This document shows positions 25,200-35,551 of a DNA stretch of 64,000 nt, piece by piece. The translations under genes were made by a program, and so were the position numbers. Each line of letters opens with the position of its first letter. Positions within the stretch are counted from its first letter, which is position 1. Source of the DNA: Rubrivivax sp. (lineage in GTDB: Bacteria; Pseudomonadota; Gammaproteobacteria; Burkholderiales; Burkholderiaceae_C); NCBI GenBank assembly GCA_018780805.1, contig JADMJD010000018.1, positions 24,399-88,398 on the forward strand. Direction: 5' to 3'. A model generated the notes under the pieces. That model did no database searches, was not told where the DNA came from, and worked only from the letters and a program-made list of their open reading frames with translations.

Positions 25200-26384
25200 T
25201 CAGGGCTGGGTGAAGCGGTCGCCGGCGCGCACCGGCTCCTGCACGTTCAGGATCAGCGCGTAGGACACACGCTCGAACACGCGGAAGACAAACAGCAGGC
25301 CATGTCGCTCGTCCGGCAGCCGCATTGGCACGGCGCGGCCATCGGCCTGCGTGCGGTCAACGGCCGCGCTGCCGGCGCGCCACAGCGCCAGCACATGGCC
25401 GCGCTCCAGGCCTTCGCGCGCGCCGCGGTTGAGGGTGACGATCTGGTTCTGGCCGGCCGACAGCGCCTCGCCGTAGATGGACACGATGCGGCCGTCCACG
25501 GCCGCGTTGGGCGCGTGCGGCGCATAGGCGGTCAGGTCGCGCTGCGGCACCGGGTGCAGGCGGTCGCCGACACCGGCTTCCAGCCGAAGGTCGTTGATGC
25601 GGAAGGTGGCGGGCACGACCTCGGGTTTGCCGTTGGCGCCGATGCGGTCTTCACCCGCCTTCTCGAAGCCGGCGGTCCCGACGTAGCGTGCTTCAAAGCC
25701 CAGGACCTCGCGGGTTTCCGGGTCCAGCAGCGGGCGCGGCTCGCGGAACAGGCGGAAATCGCGCGCGCCGCCCAGGTCGCCGCGCACGTAGGCGGTTTCG
25801 CCGCGCGACAGCAGCACCCGGCCCTCCTGCGTGGCCACGATGCGCGGCGCTGCGGCCAGTTCGTTGGTGTCGAAGACCACGGCGTCGTTCAGGAACGGGC
25901 CGATCAGGTGCAGCGGGATCGACGCGATGGCGCCGTTGTCCAGCACCTGGCTGCGCACCCGGGGGCTTAGCTTGACGGTGTTGCTCGGCGCGCCGGCACC
26001 GGCTTGCGCCAATTGCAGCGTGGCGCGGCCGTCGCGCTTGACCAGCACCAGCACCTGGCCGGGGAAGATCAGGTGCGGGTTGCGGATCTGCTCGAGGTTC
26101 ATGCCCCAGAGCTCGGGCCAGCGCCAGGGGCTGGTCAGGAAGAGCTTGGAGATGTCCCACAGCGTGTCGCCGCGCTGCACGGTGTGTGATTCGGGTGCGT
26201 TGGGCGACAGCTCAGACAGCGGCACGCCGGCTTGTGCCACCTGCTGGGCCGTGTTGCGCATCTCGGGGGTGACCGGGAAGCTGGGCTGCGCGGTGGCGGG
26301 CGCCGCCACGACCGACGCTGCCACGAACAGGGCCGCAGCCCACGCCAGGCGGGCGGCAGGTGCAGGACGGGTGGGGATGCTCAT
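25200..26384 (-). CDS. Exported LysM-domain protein
   Basis: A 394-residue protein with a signal peptide (cleavage near residue 32, APATAQ). One LysM domain is at 67-115 (HTVQRGDTLWDISKLF, NPHLIFPGQVLVL), and a long C-terminal region of unknown fold has repeated Val/Leu/Arg-rich segments. It probably binds peptidoglycan in the periplasm. The start ATG 26384 opens the signal peptide; a longer frame upstream is antisense to def. It is first in the lysM-dprA-smg operon and divergent from def. Confidence 0.88.
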   Translation of the reverse strand: MSIPTRPAPAARLAWAAALFVAASVVAAPATAQPSFPVTPEMRNTAQQVAQAGVPLSELSPNAPESHTVQRGDTLWDISKLFLTSPWRWPELWGMNLEQIRNPHLIFPGQVLVLVKRDGRATLQLAQAGAGAPSNTVKLSPRVRSQVLDNGAIASIPLHLIGPFLNDAVVFDTNELAAAPRIVATQEGRVLLSRGETAYVRGDLGGARDFRLFREPRPLLDPETREVLGFEARYVGTAGFEKAGEDRIGANGKPEVVPATFRINDLRLEAGVGDRLHPVPQRDLTAYAPHAPNAAVDGRIVSIYGEALSAGQNQIVTLNRGAREGLERGHVLALWRAGSAAVDRTQADGRAVPMRLPDERHGLLFVFRVFERVSYALILNVQEPVRAGDRFTQP

Positions 26385-26649
26385 GCAGCGGGTCTCCCGG
26401 TGCTGGGCACCCTCGGCGGGGGGTGTCACAATGCGCACCGCTTCAAAGGTCTTGGCACCGACCGCAGGCTGCCCGTAGGCAAGCCCGCGACAATCTTCAT
26501 CTGTTCCCGGAGATTCTGCCCCTAAACCCTTGATATCGCAACGAAAGTAGCCAGGTGTTGCCCAGGCTGTGCAGCGCTTCACACCCTGCTTCGTTGTGCC
26601 GCGCCCACAGCTGAAACGCCCTGTTGCCCCCTGTTGCCGAACACGTCCC
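26385..26649. other. 265-bp divergent gap between the LysM gene and def
   Basis: No gene is seen here. The central part (about 26500-26570) is less GC-rich than its surroundings and should hold promoters for both directions, but no clear -35/-10 pair could be assigned by eye. Confidence 0.5.
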
Positions 26650-27165
26650 ATGGCCTTGTTGACCATCCTGCGATACCCCGACCCGCGCTTGCACACCGTG
26701 GCCCAGCCCGTGGCGGCGGTGGATGACCGCATCCGCCAGTTGGTCGATGACATGCTGGAGACCATGTACGCCGCCGAAGGTGTGGGCCTGGCCGCCACCC
26801 AGGTGGACGTGCACGAGCGGGTGATCGTGATGGACACGTCCGAGACGCGCGACAAGCCGTTGGTGCTGATCAACCCGGAAATCGTGGCGCGCAGCGAAGA
26901 CCTCAGCGTCAACGAAGAAGGCTGCCTGTCGGTGCCCGCCATCTACGACAAGGTGCGGCGCCATGCCCGGGTGGCCGTGCGGGCGCTGGGCCGTGACGGC
27001 CAGGTGTTCGAGCGCGAGGCGGCGGGCCTGACGGCGGTGTGCATCCAGCACGAGATGGACCACCTGCTGGGCAAGGTGTTCGTCGAGTACCTCAGCCCGT
27101 TCAAGCGCGACCGCATCAAGTCGCGCCTGCTCAAGCGTTCGCGCGAAGAGAAGTCGCCGGCCTGA
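26650..27165 (+). CDS. def: Peptide deformylase
   Basis: A 171-residue metalloenzyme that removes the formyl group from nascent N-terminal Met. All three signature motifs are present: GVGLAATQ (44-51), EGCLSVP (90-96, metal ligand Cys92) and QHEMDHL (133-139, ligands His134 and His138, catalytic Glu135). ATG 26650 gives the normal length. It ends 5 bp before fmt, the enzyme that adds the formyl group, in the classical def-fmt pair. Confidence 0.98.
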   Translation: MALLTILRYPDPRLHTVAQPVAAVDDRIRQLVDDMLETMYAAEGVGLAATQVDVHERVIVMDTSETRDKPLVLINPEIVARSEDLSVNEEGCLSVPAIYDKVRRHARVAVRALGRDGQVFEREAAGLTAVCIQHEMDHLLGKVFVEYLSPFKRDRIKSRLLKRSREEKSPA

Positions 27166-27170
27166 ACACG

Positions 27171-28121
27171 GTGGCCAGCCCCCTGCGCGTCGCCTTCGCC
27201 GGCACGCCCGAATTTGCCGCGGTGGCGCTGCGGGCGATCCATGCGGCCGGATTTCCCGTCCCGCTGGTGTTGAGCCAGCCCGACCGCCCCGCCGGTCGCG
27301 GCCTGAAGCTGCAGCCTTCTCCGGTGAAGCAGTTTGCGCTGGACCAGAACATCCCGGTGCAGCAACCGCGCAGCCTGCGCCTGGACGGCAAGTACCCCGA
27401 AGACGCCGCCGCGGCTCGCCAGGCGCTGCTGGATGCTGCCCCCGACGTGTTGGTCGTCGCGGCCTACGGCCTGATCCTGCCGGCCTGGGTGCTGGGCCTT
27501 CCGCCGCGTGGCGGCCTGAACATCCACGGCTCGCTGTTGCCGCGCTGGCGCGGTGCCGCGCCCATCCACCGCGCGATCGAAGCCGGCGACACCGTCACCG
27601 GCATCACGCTGATGCAGATGGACACCGGTCTGGACACCGGCCCGATGCTGCTGTCCGCCACCGAGCCCATCCACCCCGACGACAGCACGGCCAACCTGCA
27701 CGACCGGCTGGCGGCCCTGGGCGCGCGGCTGGTGGTGCAGGGCCTGCAGGCGCCGAGCCTGCACCCGAGGCCGCAGCCGGACGAGGGGGTGACCTACGCG
27801 CACAAGGTCGACAAGGCCGAGGCGGCCGTGGACTGGTCGCTGCCGGTCGCCGTGATCGAACGCCGGGTGCGGGCCTTCGATCCCTTCCCGGGGGCTGTCT
27901 TCCAGGGTGCCGGCGAGACCGTCAAGCTCTGGCGCGCGGCCGTGGCGCCCGGCGAAGGGCCGCCGGGCACCGTGCTGGCCAGCGGCCCCGGTCGTTGTGT
28001 GGTGGCCTGCGGGCAGGGTGCGCTCGAACTGCTTGAACTGCAGCGCCCCGGCGGCCGGCGCGGCCCGGCGACGGCCTTTCTGGCGGCGCACCCGCTGCCA
28101 GTCGGCACCCGGTTGGCCTGA
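27171..28121 (+). CDS. fmt: Methionyl-tRNA formyltransferase
   Basis: A 316-residue enzyme that formylates initiator Met-tRNA using 10-formyl-THF. The catalytic residues Asn117 and His119 lie in [16 protein letters not shown], and Asp155 lies in TGLDTG. The C-terminal tRNA-binding beta-barrel domain runs from about 210. The GTG start (27171) follows def by 5 bp. The C-terminus is normal ([13 protein letters not shown]). Confidence 0.97.
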   Translation: MASPLRVAFAGTPEFAAVALRAIHAAGFPVPLVLSQPDRPAGRGLKLQPSPVKQFALDQNIPVQQPRSLRLDGKYPEDAAAARQALLDAAPDVLVVAAYGLILPAWVLGLPPRGGLNIHGSLLPRWRGAAPIHRAIEAGDTVTGITLMQMDTGLDTGPMLLSATEPIHPDDSTANLHDRLAALGARLVVQGLQAPSLHPRPQPDEGVTYAHKVDKAEAAVDWSLPVAVIERRVRAFDPFPGAVFQGAGETVKLWRAAVAPGEGPPGTVLASGPGRCVVACGQGALELLELQRPGGRRGPATAFLAAHPLPVGTRLA

Positions 28122-28166
28122 GCCCCGCGGGTTCAAGTCTGGCCCGGGGCTGCCGATAGCTCCAGC

Positions 28167-28541
28167 ATGTCTCTGCGTCGTCGCCCCGTGCTGTGCCTGC
28201 TCGCCCCCCTGGTGCTGGCCGGCTGCGACCTGCTGGGCATCGAGGGCATGAGCCAGGTGCAGGAGCGCAAGGCGGCCGAAGGCAAGGCCATTGGCAGTGC
28301 CTGCCGGCACGCCGGCCGGGCCATCGAAGACTGCTACACCTTGAACAAAAAGGCCGACAAGGCCGCCGTCTTTGCCGGCTGGCGCGAGATGAACGACTAC
28401 ATGACCGAGAACAAGATCGAGGTCGTGTCGCCCACCATCCCGTCGCCCGAGTCGCTGGCCGCCAAACCGCCGGCCGAAGACACCGAGGCCGACGAACCCG
28501 TGCCTGCCAAGGGCAGCCACGGCAAGGCCAAGGGCGGCTGA
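28167..28541 (+). CDS. Small lipoprotein, unknown function
   Basis: A 124-residue protein with a type II signal peptide (lipobox LAGC, Cys20), then a helical Ala/Lys-rich domain with two more Cys residues (SACRHAG, DCYTLNKKADKAAVFAGW), and a disordered Pro/Glu/Lys tail. Probably outer- or inner-membrane anchored. I do not recognise a named family. The domain resembles small Burkholderiales lipoproteins with a conserved Cys pair. It lies 45 bp after fmt. Confidence 0.72.
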   Translation: MSLRRRPVLCLLAPLVLAGCDLLGIEGMSQVQERKAAEGKAIGSACRHAGRAIEDCYTLNKKADKAAVFAGWREMNDYMTENKIEVVSPTIPSPESLAAKPPAEDTEADEPVPAKGSHGKAKGG

Positions 28542-28654
28542 GGCCGCTCTGGCGACACCTGGTCGCCCGCCGCGGCAGCCTGTCGCAGGCGCCGGGACGC
28601 GCCGATCCGCCTGCGTCACAGTCCGCTCCCATGTTCCATCCGGGAGTTCCTGCC

Positions 28655-29386
28655 ATGTCCACCCTCGCCCGCCGCGCCCTGTTGATCACAGCCGCCTTGT
28701 CCGTCATCAGCTGTGCCCATGCACAGACCGTCACCGGCTCCGGCCGCAGCGTCACGGAAACACGCACCGTCAGCGGGTTCGAGGCCGTGCAGCTGGAGGC
28801 GTCGATGAAGCTGGTGCTGCGCCAGGGCACGCAGGAGGCCGTGCAGGTGCAGGCCGACGACAACCTGGTGCCGCTGATCGAGACCCTGGTCGAGACCCGC
28901 GGCAGCCTGCCCACGCTGGTGGTGCGCTGGAAGCGCAACACCTCGATCCGCAGCCAACAGGCCCTCGTCGTCACGGTGGACGCGGTGCGTGTGCGCGCGC
29001 TGTCGGCCTCGGGCTCGGGCAGCATCGAAGCGGCCACGCTGAAGACCGACCGGCTGCGTTTGAACGTGGCCGGCTCCGGCGATGTGCAGGTGAAGGAGCT
29101 GGCCGCTGACGATGTGGAGGCCAGCATCGCCGGCAGCGGCGACGTGAAGGCCGGTGGCCGTGCGGCGCGCGTGAAAGTCAGCATCGCGGGCAGCGGGGAC
29201 GCGGACCTGTCGAACCTGAATGCCGACGACGTGAAGGTCAGCATCGCCGGCAGCGGCGACGCCAAGGTCAGTGCCGACCAGGCGCTGTCGGTGTCCATCG
29301 CCGGCAGTGGTGATGTGCGCTACGGCGGCAAGGTCACGGCGGTGAAGACCAGCATCGTCGGCAGCGGGGACGTGCGCCGCCGCTGA
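28655..29386 (+). CDS. GIN-domain (DUF2807) exported beta-solenoid protein
   Basis: A 243-residue exported protein with an N-terminal signal peptide (cleavage near AHAQ; a Cys at 20 allows a lipoprotein alternative). The head region RTVSGFEAVQLEASMKLVLRQG is typical of the putative auto-transporter adhesin head GIN (DUF2807) domain. The rest is built of about six repeats of the form SIAGSGDxxxx, which should fold as a right-handed beta-solenoid. CGGGAG 10 nt before ATG 28655 supports the start. Role unknown; surface or periplasmic. Confidence 0.85.
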   Translation: MSTLARRALLITAALSVISCAHAQTVTGSGRSVTETRTVSGFEAVQLEASMKLVLRQGTQEAVQVQADDNLVPLIETLVETRGSLPTLVVRWKRNTSIRSQQALVVTVDAVRVRALSASGSGSIEAATLKTDRLRLNVAGSGDVQVKELAADDVEASIAGSGDVKAGGRAARVKVSIAGSGDADLSNLNADDVKVSIAGSGDAKVSADQALSVSIAGSGDVRYGGKVTAVKTSIVGSGDVRRR

Positions 29387-29398
29387 ATGTTGAACGCT

Positions 29399-29413
29399 CG
29401 GCGACAATCGCCG
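29399..29413 (+). promoter_or_regulatory. Hairpin abutting the azlC start codon
   Basis: CGGCGA-CAA-TCGCCG ends one base before the azlC ATG, and no ribosome site is visible. It could mask the start or overlap a -10-like GACAAT. Confidence 0.3.
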
Positions 29414-29414
29414 G

Positions 29415-30146
29415 ATGTCCGAATGGGAACGCATCCGCCGCCACCCTGAGTTCCGGCGCGGTGCGTCGGAGATGTCCGGCATCGCACTCGGTGTCGCCGC
29501 CTGGGGCCTGGTCACCGGCGTGGCCATGGTCAAGACCGGGCTGTCGGTGCCGGTGGCGCTGGCCATGTCGCTGCTGGTGTTTGCCGGCAGTGCACAGCTG
29601 GCCGCGTTGCCGCTGATCGTGGCCGGTGCGCCGATCTGGGTGGTCTGGGCCACGGCCATCTGCGTGAACCTGCGCTTCGTGATCCAGAGCGCGCAGTGGC
29701 GGCCCTATCTGGCGCATCTGCCGCTGAAACAGCGCGCGCTGATGTCGTACGTGGCGGCCGACCTGAACTACGTGTTGTTCATGGCGAGGTTCCCCGATCC
29801 CGTGCCCGGCCCGGGCCAGGTGCCGTACTTCTGGGGCGGCTCGCTGATGAACTTCGGCGCTTGGCACGTGATGTCCATCGTCGGCATCCTGTTTGCTTCG
29901 GTGATCCCCACCGAGTGGGGCTTCGGATTCGCCGGCGTGCTGGCGCTGCTGGGCCTGGTGTGTTCGCTGCTGGTGGACCGCGGCACCTGGATCGCCGCGG
30001 CCGTGGCGGGCTGTGCCGCGGTGGCGGCCTTTGCGCTGCCCTTCAAGCTGAACATCGTGGTGGCGATTGCTGCGGCCGTGGCCATCGGGCTGCTGATCGA
30101 CCACACGACGCCGCGCACGCCGTTGCCGGCGACGGATCCCACATGA
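29415..30146 (+). CDS. azlC: AzlC-family branched-chain amino acid exporter large subunit
   Basis: A 243-residue polytopic inner-membrane protein of the AzlC family. The N-terminal signature region (GIALGVAAWGLVTGVAMVKTG), FAGSAQLAALPL and NLRFVIQSAQW are all conserved. With the AzlD partner it exports branched-chain amino acids. Its stop overlaps the AzlD start (ATGA). Confidence 0.92.
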   Translation: MSEWERIRRHPEFRRGASEMSGIALGVAAWGLVTGVAMVKTGLSVPVALAMSLLVFAGSAQLAALPLIVAGAPIWVVWATAICVNLRFVIQSAQWRPYLAHLPLKQRALMSYVAADLNYVLFMARFPDPVPGPGQVPYFWGGSLMNFGAWHVMSIVGILFASVIPTEWGFGFAGVLALLGLVCSLLVDRGTWIAAAVAGCAAVAAFALPFKLNIVVAIAAAVAIGLLIDHTTPRTPLPATDPT

Positions 30147-30472
30147 GCACCTGGGAAGCGTTGCTCACCATCGTCGGCTTGGGCGTCATCTCGCTCATCA
30201 CCCGTGGTTTTTTCATCCTGCCCAGCCGCGAGGTGCCCATTCCCGGCTGGCTGCGCCAGGGCCTGCGGTATGCCCCGGTGGCGGCGCTGACAGCCGTCGT
30301 CGTGCCCGAGGTGTTGATGACCCAGGGCCAGCTGATCAGCACCTGGCAAGACGCACGGATTTATGCCGCTGCCACCGGCGCGGCCTGGTTCTTCTGGCGC
30401 CGGGGCATCCTCGGCACCATCGTCACCGGCACTGCCGTGTTGCTCGTGTTACGGCTCGGCCTGGGCTGGTGA
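30143..30472 (+). CDS. azlD: AzlD-family branched-chain amino acid exporter small subunit
   Basis: A 109-residue membrane protein with about four helices. Conserved segments are [13 protein letters not shown] and [18 protein letters not shown]. The ATG 30143 start overlaps the azlC stop. It is the small subunit of an AzlCD pair. Confidence 0.92.
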   Translation: MSTWEALLTIVGLGVISLITRGFFILPSREVPIPGWLRQGLRYAPVAALTAVVVPEVLMTQGQLISTWQDARIYAAATGAAWFFWRRGILGTIVTGTAVLLVLRLGLGW

Positions 30473-30503
30473 ACCCGGTTTCAAACTTGTTGCGAGACAC
30501 CCC

Positions 30504-31697
30504 ATGAACGTCATCCGTTTCACCGATCTGATCGCCCAGGGCCGTGTGGCCGGCCAGCGTGTCTTCATCCGCGCCGACCTCAACGTGCCGCAGGACGACG
30601 CTGGAAACATCACCGAAGACACGCGCATCCGCGCCAGCCTGCCGGCCATCCGGATGGCGCTGGACGCCGGTGCGGCCGTGATGGTGACCAGCCACCTGGG
30701 CCGCCCGACCGAAGGTGAGTTCAAGCCCGAAGACTCGCTGGCGCCCGTGGCCACCCGCCTGGCCGAGTTGCTGGGCCGGCCGGTGCCGTTGATCGCCAAC
30801 TGGGTCGACGGTGTCACCGTCGCGCCGGGCGCCGTGGTGCTGCTGGAAAACTGCCGCCTGAACAAGGGCGAGAAGAAAAGCAACGAAGCCCTGGCGCAGA
30901 AGATGGCTGCGCTGTGCGACATCTTCGTGCACGACGCCTTCGGCACCGCGCACCGCGCCGAGGCCAGCACCTACGGCATCGCACAGTTTGCGCCCGTGGC
31001 CTGCGCCGGCCCGCTGCTGGCGGCCGAGATCGACGCCATCACAAAGGCGCTGGCGAACCCGAAGCGCCCGCTGGTGGCCATCGTCGCGGGCAGCAAGGTC
31101 AGCACCAAACTCAGCATCCTGCAGGCCCTGGCGGCCAAGGTCGACGGCCTGATCGTCGGCGGTGGCATCGCCAACACCTTTTTGCTGGCCCAGGGCCTGC
31201 CCATCGGCAAGAGCCTGGCCGAGCCCGACCTGGTGGGCGAAGCCCGGGCCGTGATCGCCGCGATGCAGGCGCGTGGTGCGGCCGTGCCCATCCCCACCGA
31301 CGTGGTCACCGCCAAGACCTTCGCGGCCGACGCACCGGCCACCACCCAGGCCGTGGCCGACGTGGCGGCCGACGACCTGATCCTCGACATCGGCCCGCAG
31401 ACCGCCGCCGTGCTGGCCGCGCAGCTGCAGGCCGCCGGCACCATCGTCTGGAACGGCCCGGTGGGTGTGTTCGAGTTCGAGGCCTTCAGCCACGGCACCG
31501 AGGCCATCGCGCGCGCCATCGCGAGCAGCAGCGCCTTCAGCATCGCCGGTGGTGGTGACACGCTGGCAGCCATCGCGAAGTACGGCATCGAAGGCGATGT
31601 GGGCTACATCTCCACCGGCGGCGGCGCCTTCCTGGAAATCCTGGAAGGCAAGACGCTGCCGGCGTTCGAGATCCTGGCGCAGCGGGCCGCGGGCTGA
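30504..31697 (+). CDS. pgk: Phosphoglycerate kinase
   Basis: A 397-residue glycolytic and Calvin-cycle enzyme interconverting 1,3-bisphosphoglycerate and 3-phosphoglycerate. Typical motifs are [30 protein letters not shown], the [16 protein letters not shown] block, VGGGIANTF and the C-terminal nucleotide loop NGPVGVFE with [12 protein letters not shown] 30504 gives the correct start; the frame extending upstream overlaps azlD. It begins the pgk-maeB-pyk series. Confidence 0.98.
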   Translation: MNVIRFTDLIAQGRVAGQRVFIRADLNVPQDDAGNITEDTRIRASLPAIRMALDAGAAVMVTSHLGRPTEGEFKPEDSLAPVATRLAELLGRPVPLIANWVDGVTVAPGAVVLLENCRLNKGEKKSNEALAQKMAALCDIFVHDAFGTAHRAEASTYGIAQFAPVACAGPLLAAEIDAITKALANPKRPLVAIVAGSKVSTKLSILQALAAKVDGLIVGGGIANTFLLAQGLPIGKSLAEPDLVGEARAVIAAMQARGAAVPIPTDVVTAKTFAADAPATTQAVADVAADDLILDIGPQTAAVLAAQLQAAGTIVWNGPVGVFEFEAFSHGTEAIARAIASSSAFSIAGGGDTLAAIAKYGIEGDVGYISTGGGAFLEILEGKTLPAFEILAQRAAG

Positions 31698-31757
31698 TTC
31701 GGGCGTAATCTCCTGTCCGGGCCACCCGAACGAGCCCGAAGAACAAGGAGACATGCC

Positions 31758-34064
31758 ATGAACAAAAAGCCCCTGTCCGACGCCGAACGGGCCTTGCGCG
31801 ACGCTGCGCTGGAGTACCACCGCGCCCCGACGCGCGGCAAGATCGCCGTCACGCCGACCAAACCGCTGAGCAACCAGCGCGACCTGTCGCTGGCGTATTC
31901 ACCCGGTGTGGCCTACGCCTGCCTGGCGATCGAAGAAGACCCGCTGCTGGCGCACGAGTACACCTCACGCGGCAACCTGGTGGGCGTGGTCACCAACGGC
32001 ACCGCGGTGCTGGGCCTGGGCGACATCGGCCCGCTGGCCGGCAAACCGGTGATGGAGGGCAAGGGCTGTTTGTTCAAGAAGTTCGCCGGCATCGATGTGT
32101 TCGACATCGAACTTGCCGAGCGCGACCCGGACAAGCTGGTCGAGATCATCGCGGCGCTGGAGCCCACGTTGGGGGGTGTGAACCTCGAGGACATCAAGGC
32201 GCCCGAGTGTTTTTACATCGAGAAGAAGCTGCGCGAGCGCATGAACATCCCGGTGTTCCACGACGACCAGCATGGCACGGCCATCATCTCGTCGGCCGCG
32301 CTGTTGAACGGCCTGGAACTGGTGGGCAAACAGATCGGTGAGATCAAGCTCGCAGTGTCCGGTGCGGGTGCTGCCGCCATTGCCTGCCTGGACGTGATGG
32401 TGGGGCTGGGCGTCAAGCGGGAGAACATCTACGTTTGCGACAGCAAGGGTGTGATCCGCGAAGGTCGCGGTGACGCGCTGGACGAGAGCAAACAGCGCTA
32501 CTGCCAGCGCACCACGGCCATGACCCTGGCCGACGTGGTGGACGGCGCCGATGTCTTCCTCGGCTGCTCGGCCGCCGGGGTGCTGACGCCGGAGATGGTC
32601 AAGACCATGGCGCGCCAGCCCATCATCCTGGCGCTGGCCAACCCCGAGCCCGAGATCCGGCCCGAGCTGGCCAAGGCGGCGCGGCCCGATTGCATCATCG
32701 CCACCGGGCGCAGCGACTACCCGAACCAGGTCAACAACGTCCTGTGTTTCCCCTACATCTTCCGCGGTGCGCTGGACTGCGGTGCGACCAAGATCACCGA
32801 GGCGATGAAGCTGGCCTGCGTGCGCGAGATCGCCGCGCTGGCCAAGGCGGAGACCAGCGATGAGGTGGCCGCGGCCTATGCGGGCCAGGAGCTGAGTTTC
32901 GGGCCCGACTACATCATCCCGACGCCCTTTGATGTGCGGCTGATCCTGCGCATCGCACCGGCCGTGGCACGCGCTGCGATGGAGTCGGGTGTGGCCACGC
33001 GGCCCATCGCGGATTTCGACGCCTACCGCCAGCAGCTGGGCCGGTTTATTTACCAGACGGGCATGTTCATGCGGCCGGTGTTTGCCGCGGCGAAGGCCCA
33101 GCCGGCGCGCGTGGTCTATGCCGAAGGCGAAGACGAACGTGTCTTGCGCGCCTTGCCGGTGGTGCTGGAAGAAGGTCTGGCCCAGCCCATCCTGGTGGGC
33201 CGCCCGGAAGTGATCCGCATGCGCATCGAACGTGCCGGCCTCAAGCTGCAGGCCGGCCGCGACTTCACGGTCTGCGACCCCGAAGACGACCCCCGTTTCC
33301 GCGACTACTGGGACCTGTACCGCCGCCTGCGTGGCCGCGACGGTGTGAGCCCCGAAACGGCCAAGGCCGCAGTGCGGCGCTCGAACACGCTGATCGCGTC
33401 GCTGATGCTGCAGCGGGGCGAAGCCGATGCGATGTTGTGCGGCCTGGTCGGACGTTACGACGCGCACCTCGAACACATCCAGCAGGTGATCGGCACCCGC
33501 GAAGGCGCACAGGTGATGGCGGCGATGAACGCGCTGATGCTGGAGCAGCACACGCTGTTCATCGCCGACACCTTTGTGCACGAAGAGCCGAGCGCAGAAG
33601 AGCTGGCGCAGATCGCGCTGCTGGCCGCGGCCGAGGTGCAGCGCTTCGGGCTGCCGCCCAAGGTGGCCTTTGTCTCGCACTCCACCTTCGGCTCGTCGCA
33701 GCGCCCGTCTGCCAAACGCATGCGCGCGGCGCGGGACTTGTTTGTGCAGCGCGCGCCGCACATCGAGTGCGACGGCGAGATGCATGGCGATGCCGCGTTG
33801 TCGGAGCCGATCCGCCGCGGTTACCTGCCCGACACCACGCTGACCGGTGCCGCCAACCTGCTGGTGCTGCCCAACATCGATGCCGCCAACATCCTCTTCA
33901 ACGTGCTGAAGATGACGGGCTCGCACGGGGTCACGGTCGGCCCCATCCTGCTGGGTGCGGCGCGGCCGGTGCACATCCTCACGCCATCGGCCACGGTGCG
34001 GCGCGTGGTCAACATGACGGCGCTCGCGGTGGCCGATGCCGCAGACGCTGTAACCACGCGGTAA
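31758..34064 (+). CDS. maeB: NADP-dependent malic enzyme, PTA-fused (MaeB type)
   Basis: A 768-residue enzyme decarboxylating malate to pyruvate. The malic enzyme part (1-430) has [29 protein letters not shown], the HDDQHGTAI site and the Rossmann GAGAAAIAC. The C-terminal part (about 440-768) is phosphotransacetylase-like ([26 protein letters not shown]), which in MaeB enzymes is regulatory and binds acetyl-CoA. A strong ribosome site (AAGGAGACATGCC) precedes ATG 31758. It sits between pgk and pyk, so it feeds the pyruvate node. Confidence 0.96.
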   Translation: MNKKPLSDAERALRDAALEYHRAPTRGKIAVTPTKPLSNQRDLSLAYSPGVAYACLAIEEDPLLAHEYTSRGNLVGVVTNGTAVLGLGDIGPLAGKPVMEGKGCLFKKFAGIDVFDIELAERDPDKLVEIIAALEPTLGGVNLEDIKAPECFYIEKKLRERMNIPVFHDDQHGTAIISSAALLNGLELVGKQIGEIKLAVSGAGAAAIACLDVMVGLGVKRENIYVCDSKGVIREGRGDALDESKQRYCQRTTAMTLADVVDGADVFLGCSAAGVLTPEMVKTMARQPIILALANPEPEIRPELAKAARPDCIIATGRSDYPNQVNNVLCFPYIFRGALDCGATKITEAMKLACVREIAALAKAETSDEVAAAYAGQELSFGPDYIIPTPFDVRLILRIAPAVARAAMESGVATRPIADFDAYRQQLGRFIYQTGMFMRPVFAAAKAQPARVVYAEGEDERVLRALPVVLEEGLAQPILVGRPEVIRMRIERAGLKLQAGRDFTVCDPEDDPRFRDYWDLYRRLRGRDGVSPETAKAAVRRSNTLIASLMLQRGEADAMLCGLVGRYDAHLEHIQQVIGTREGAQVMAAMNALMLEQHTLFIADTFVHEEPSAEELAQIALLAAAEVQRFGLPPKVAFVSHSTFGSSQRPSAKRMRAARDLFVQRAPHIECDGEMHGDAALSEPIRRGYLPDTTLTGAANLLVLPNIDAANILFNVLKMTGSHGVTVGPILLGAARPVHILTPSATVRRVVNMTALAVADAADAVTTR

Positions 34065-34086
34065 TCGATCCGGCGGGCGCGGCGCC

Positions 34087-34092
34087 TATCAT
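34087..34092 (+). promoter_or_regulatory. Candidate -10 box for pyk
   Basis: TATCAT lies 31 nt before the pyk ATG in the 59-bp gap after maeB. It could give pyk its own promoter. Confidence 0.3.
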
Positions 34093-34123
34093 CGCGCCGC
34101 CACCTTGTGACGGAGTTACAGCC

Positions 34124-35551
34124 ATGCGCGCCACCAAGATCGTTGCCACCCTCGGGCCGGCGTCTTCGAGCCCGGAGATGCTGGAGCGCATCATCCGCGC
34201 CGGCGTCGACGTGGTGCGGCTGAATTTCTCGCACGGCAAGGCGCAGGACCACATCGACCGCGCCGCGCTGGTGCGCGAGGTGGCGGCGCGGGCTGGCAAG
34301 GAGGTGGCCATCATGGCCGACCTGCAGGGCCCGAAGATCCGCGTCGGCAAGTTCGACGGCGGCAAGACCGAGCTGCGGCCAGGCCAGGCCTTTGTGCTGG
34401 ACGCGGCACGCACCGAGCCCGGGAACAACGACATCGTCGGCCTGGACTACAAGGACCTGCCGCGCGACGTGCGGCCTGGCGACACCCTGCTGCTGAACGA
34501 CGGCCTGCTGCGGCTGACGGTGGACAAGGTGCTGGGTGACCAGGTGCACACCACGGTGATCGTCGGCGGCGAGCTGAGCAACAACAAGGGCATCAACAAG
34601 GCCGGTGGCGGCCTGACGGCGCCGGCGCTGACGGCCAAGGACATGGAAGACATCCGCACCGCGATGAGCTTCCAGTGCGACTACCTGGCGGTGAGTTTCC
34701 CCAAGAGCGCGACCGACATGGAGATGGCGCGCCAGCTGGCCAACGTGGCCGGCGAACCCTTCCGCCACAAACCGGCGCTGATCGCGAAGATCGAGCGCAG
34801 CGAGGCGATTCCGGTGCTGGACCAGATCCTGCGCGCCTCCGACGGCATCATGGTCGCGCGTGGTGATCTGGCGGTGGAGGTGGGCAACGCCGCCGTGCCG
34901 GCGCTGCAGAAACGCATGATCCGCATGGCGCGCGAGATGGACAAGATCGTCATCACCGCCACGCAGATGATGGAGTCGATGATCGTCAACGCCGTGCCCA
35001 CACGTGCCGAGGTGAGCGACGTGGCCAACGCGGTGCTGGACGGCACCGACGCGGTGATGCTGAGTGCCGAGACGGCCGCCGGCAAGTACCCGCTGGAGAC
35101 GGTGGAGCAGATGGCCGCCATCGCGCTGGCGGCCGAGGCCGCCGACGACGGCAGCATCGAAACCGACTTCACGAACAAGAAGTTCGGCCGCATCGACCAG
35201 TCCATCGCGATGGGGGCGCTGTTCACGGCGCACCACCTGGGCTGCAAGGCCATCCTGGCGCTGACGGAGTCGGGCTCGACGGCGCTGTGGATGAGCCGCC
35301 ACAACGTCAAGGTGCCGATCTACGGGCTGACTTCGCAGCAGACCTCGCAACGCCGCATGACGCTGTACCGCAACGTGCGGCCGCTGCTGATGCCCAAGAT
35401 GAGCGACCGCGACGAAGCCCTCGCCACGGCCGAAAAGTTGCTGGTGGACGCGGGTGTGCTGAAACCGGGCGACACCTACGCCATCACCTGCGGCGAGCCC
35501 ATGGGCTACCCGGGCGGCACCAACATGCTCAAGGTCTGCCGGGTCGGTTGA
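34124..35551 (+). CDS. pyk: Pyruvate kinase
   Basis: A 475-residue enzyme of the last glycolytic step. Conserved blocks: RATKIVATLGPASSSPEM, VVRLNFSHG, MADLQGPKIRVG, ARGDLAVE, ITATQMMESMI and DAVMLSAETAAGKYP. The C-terminal allosteric domain is complete. A GGAG lies upstream of ATG 34124. Its stop directly abuts that of the convergent HATPase gene (TGATCA). Confidence 0.97.
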   Translation: MRATKIVATLGPASSSPEMLERIIRAGVDVVRLNFSHGKAQDHIDRAALVREVAARAGKEVAIMADLQGPKIRVGKFDGGKTELRPGQAFVLDAARTEPGNNDIVGLDYKDLPRDVRPGDTLLLNDGLLRLTVDKVLGDQVHTTVIVGGELSNNKGINKAGGGLTAPALTAKDMEDIRTAMSFQCDYLAVSFPKSATDMEMARQLANVAGEPFRHKPALIAKIERSEAIPVLDQILRASDGIMVARGDLAVEVGNAAVPALQKRMIRMAREMDKIVITATQMMESMIVNAVPTRAEVSDVANAVLDGTDAVMLSAETAAGKYPLETVEQMAAIALAAEAADDGSIETDFTNKKFGRIDQSIAMGALFTAHHLGCKAILALTESGSTALWMSRHNVKVPIYGLTSQQTSQRRMTLYRNVRPLLMPKMSDRDEALATAEKLLVDAGVLKPGDTYAITCGEPMGYPGGTNMLKVCRVG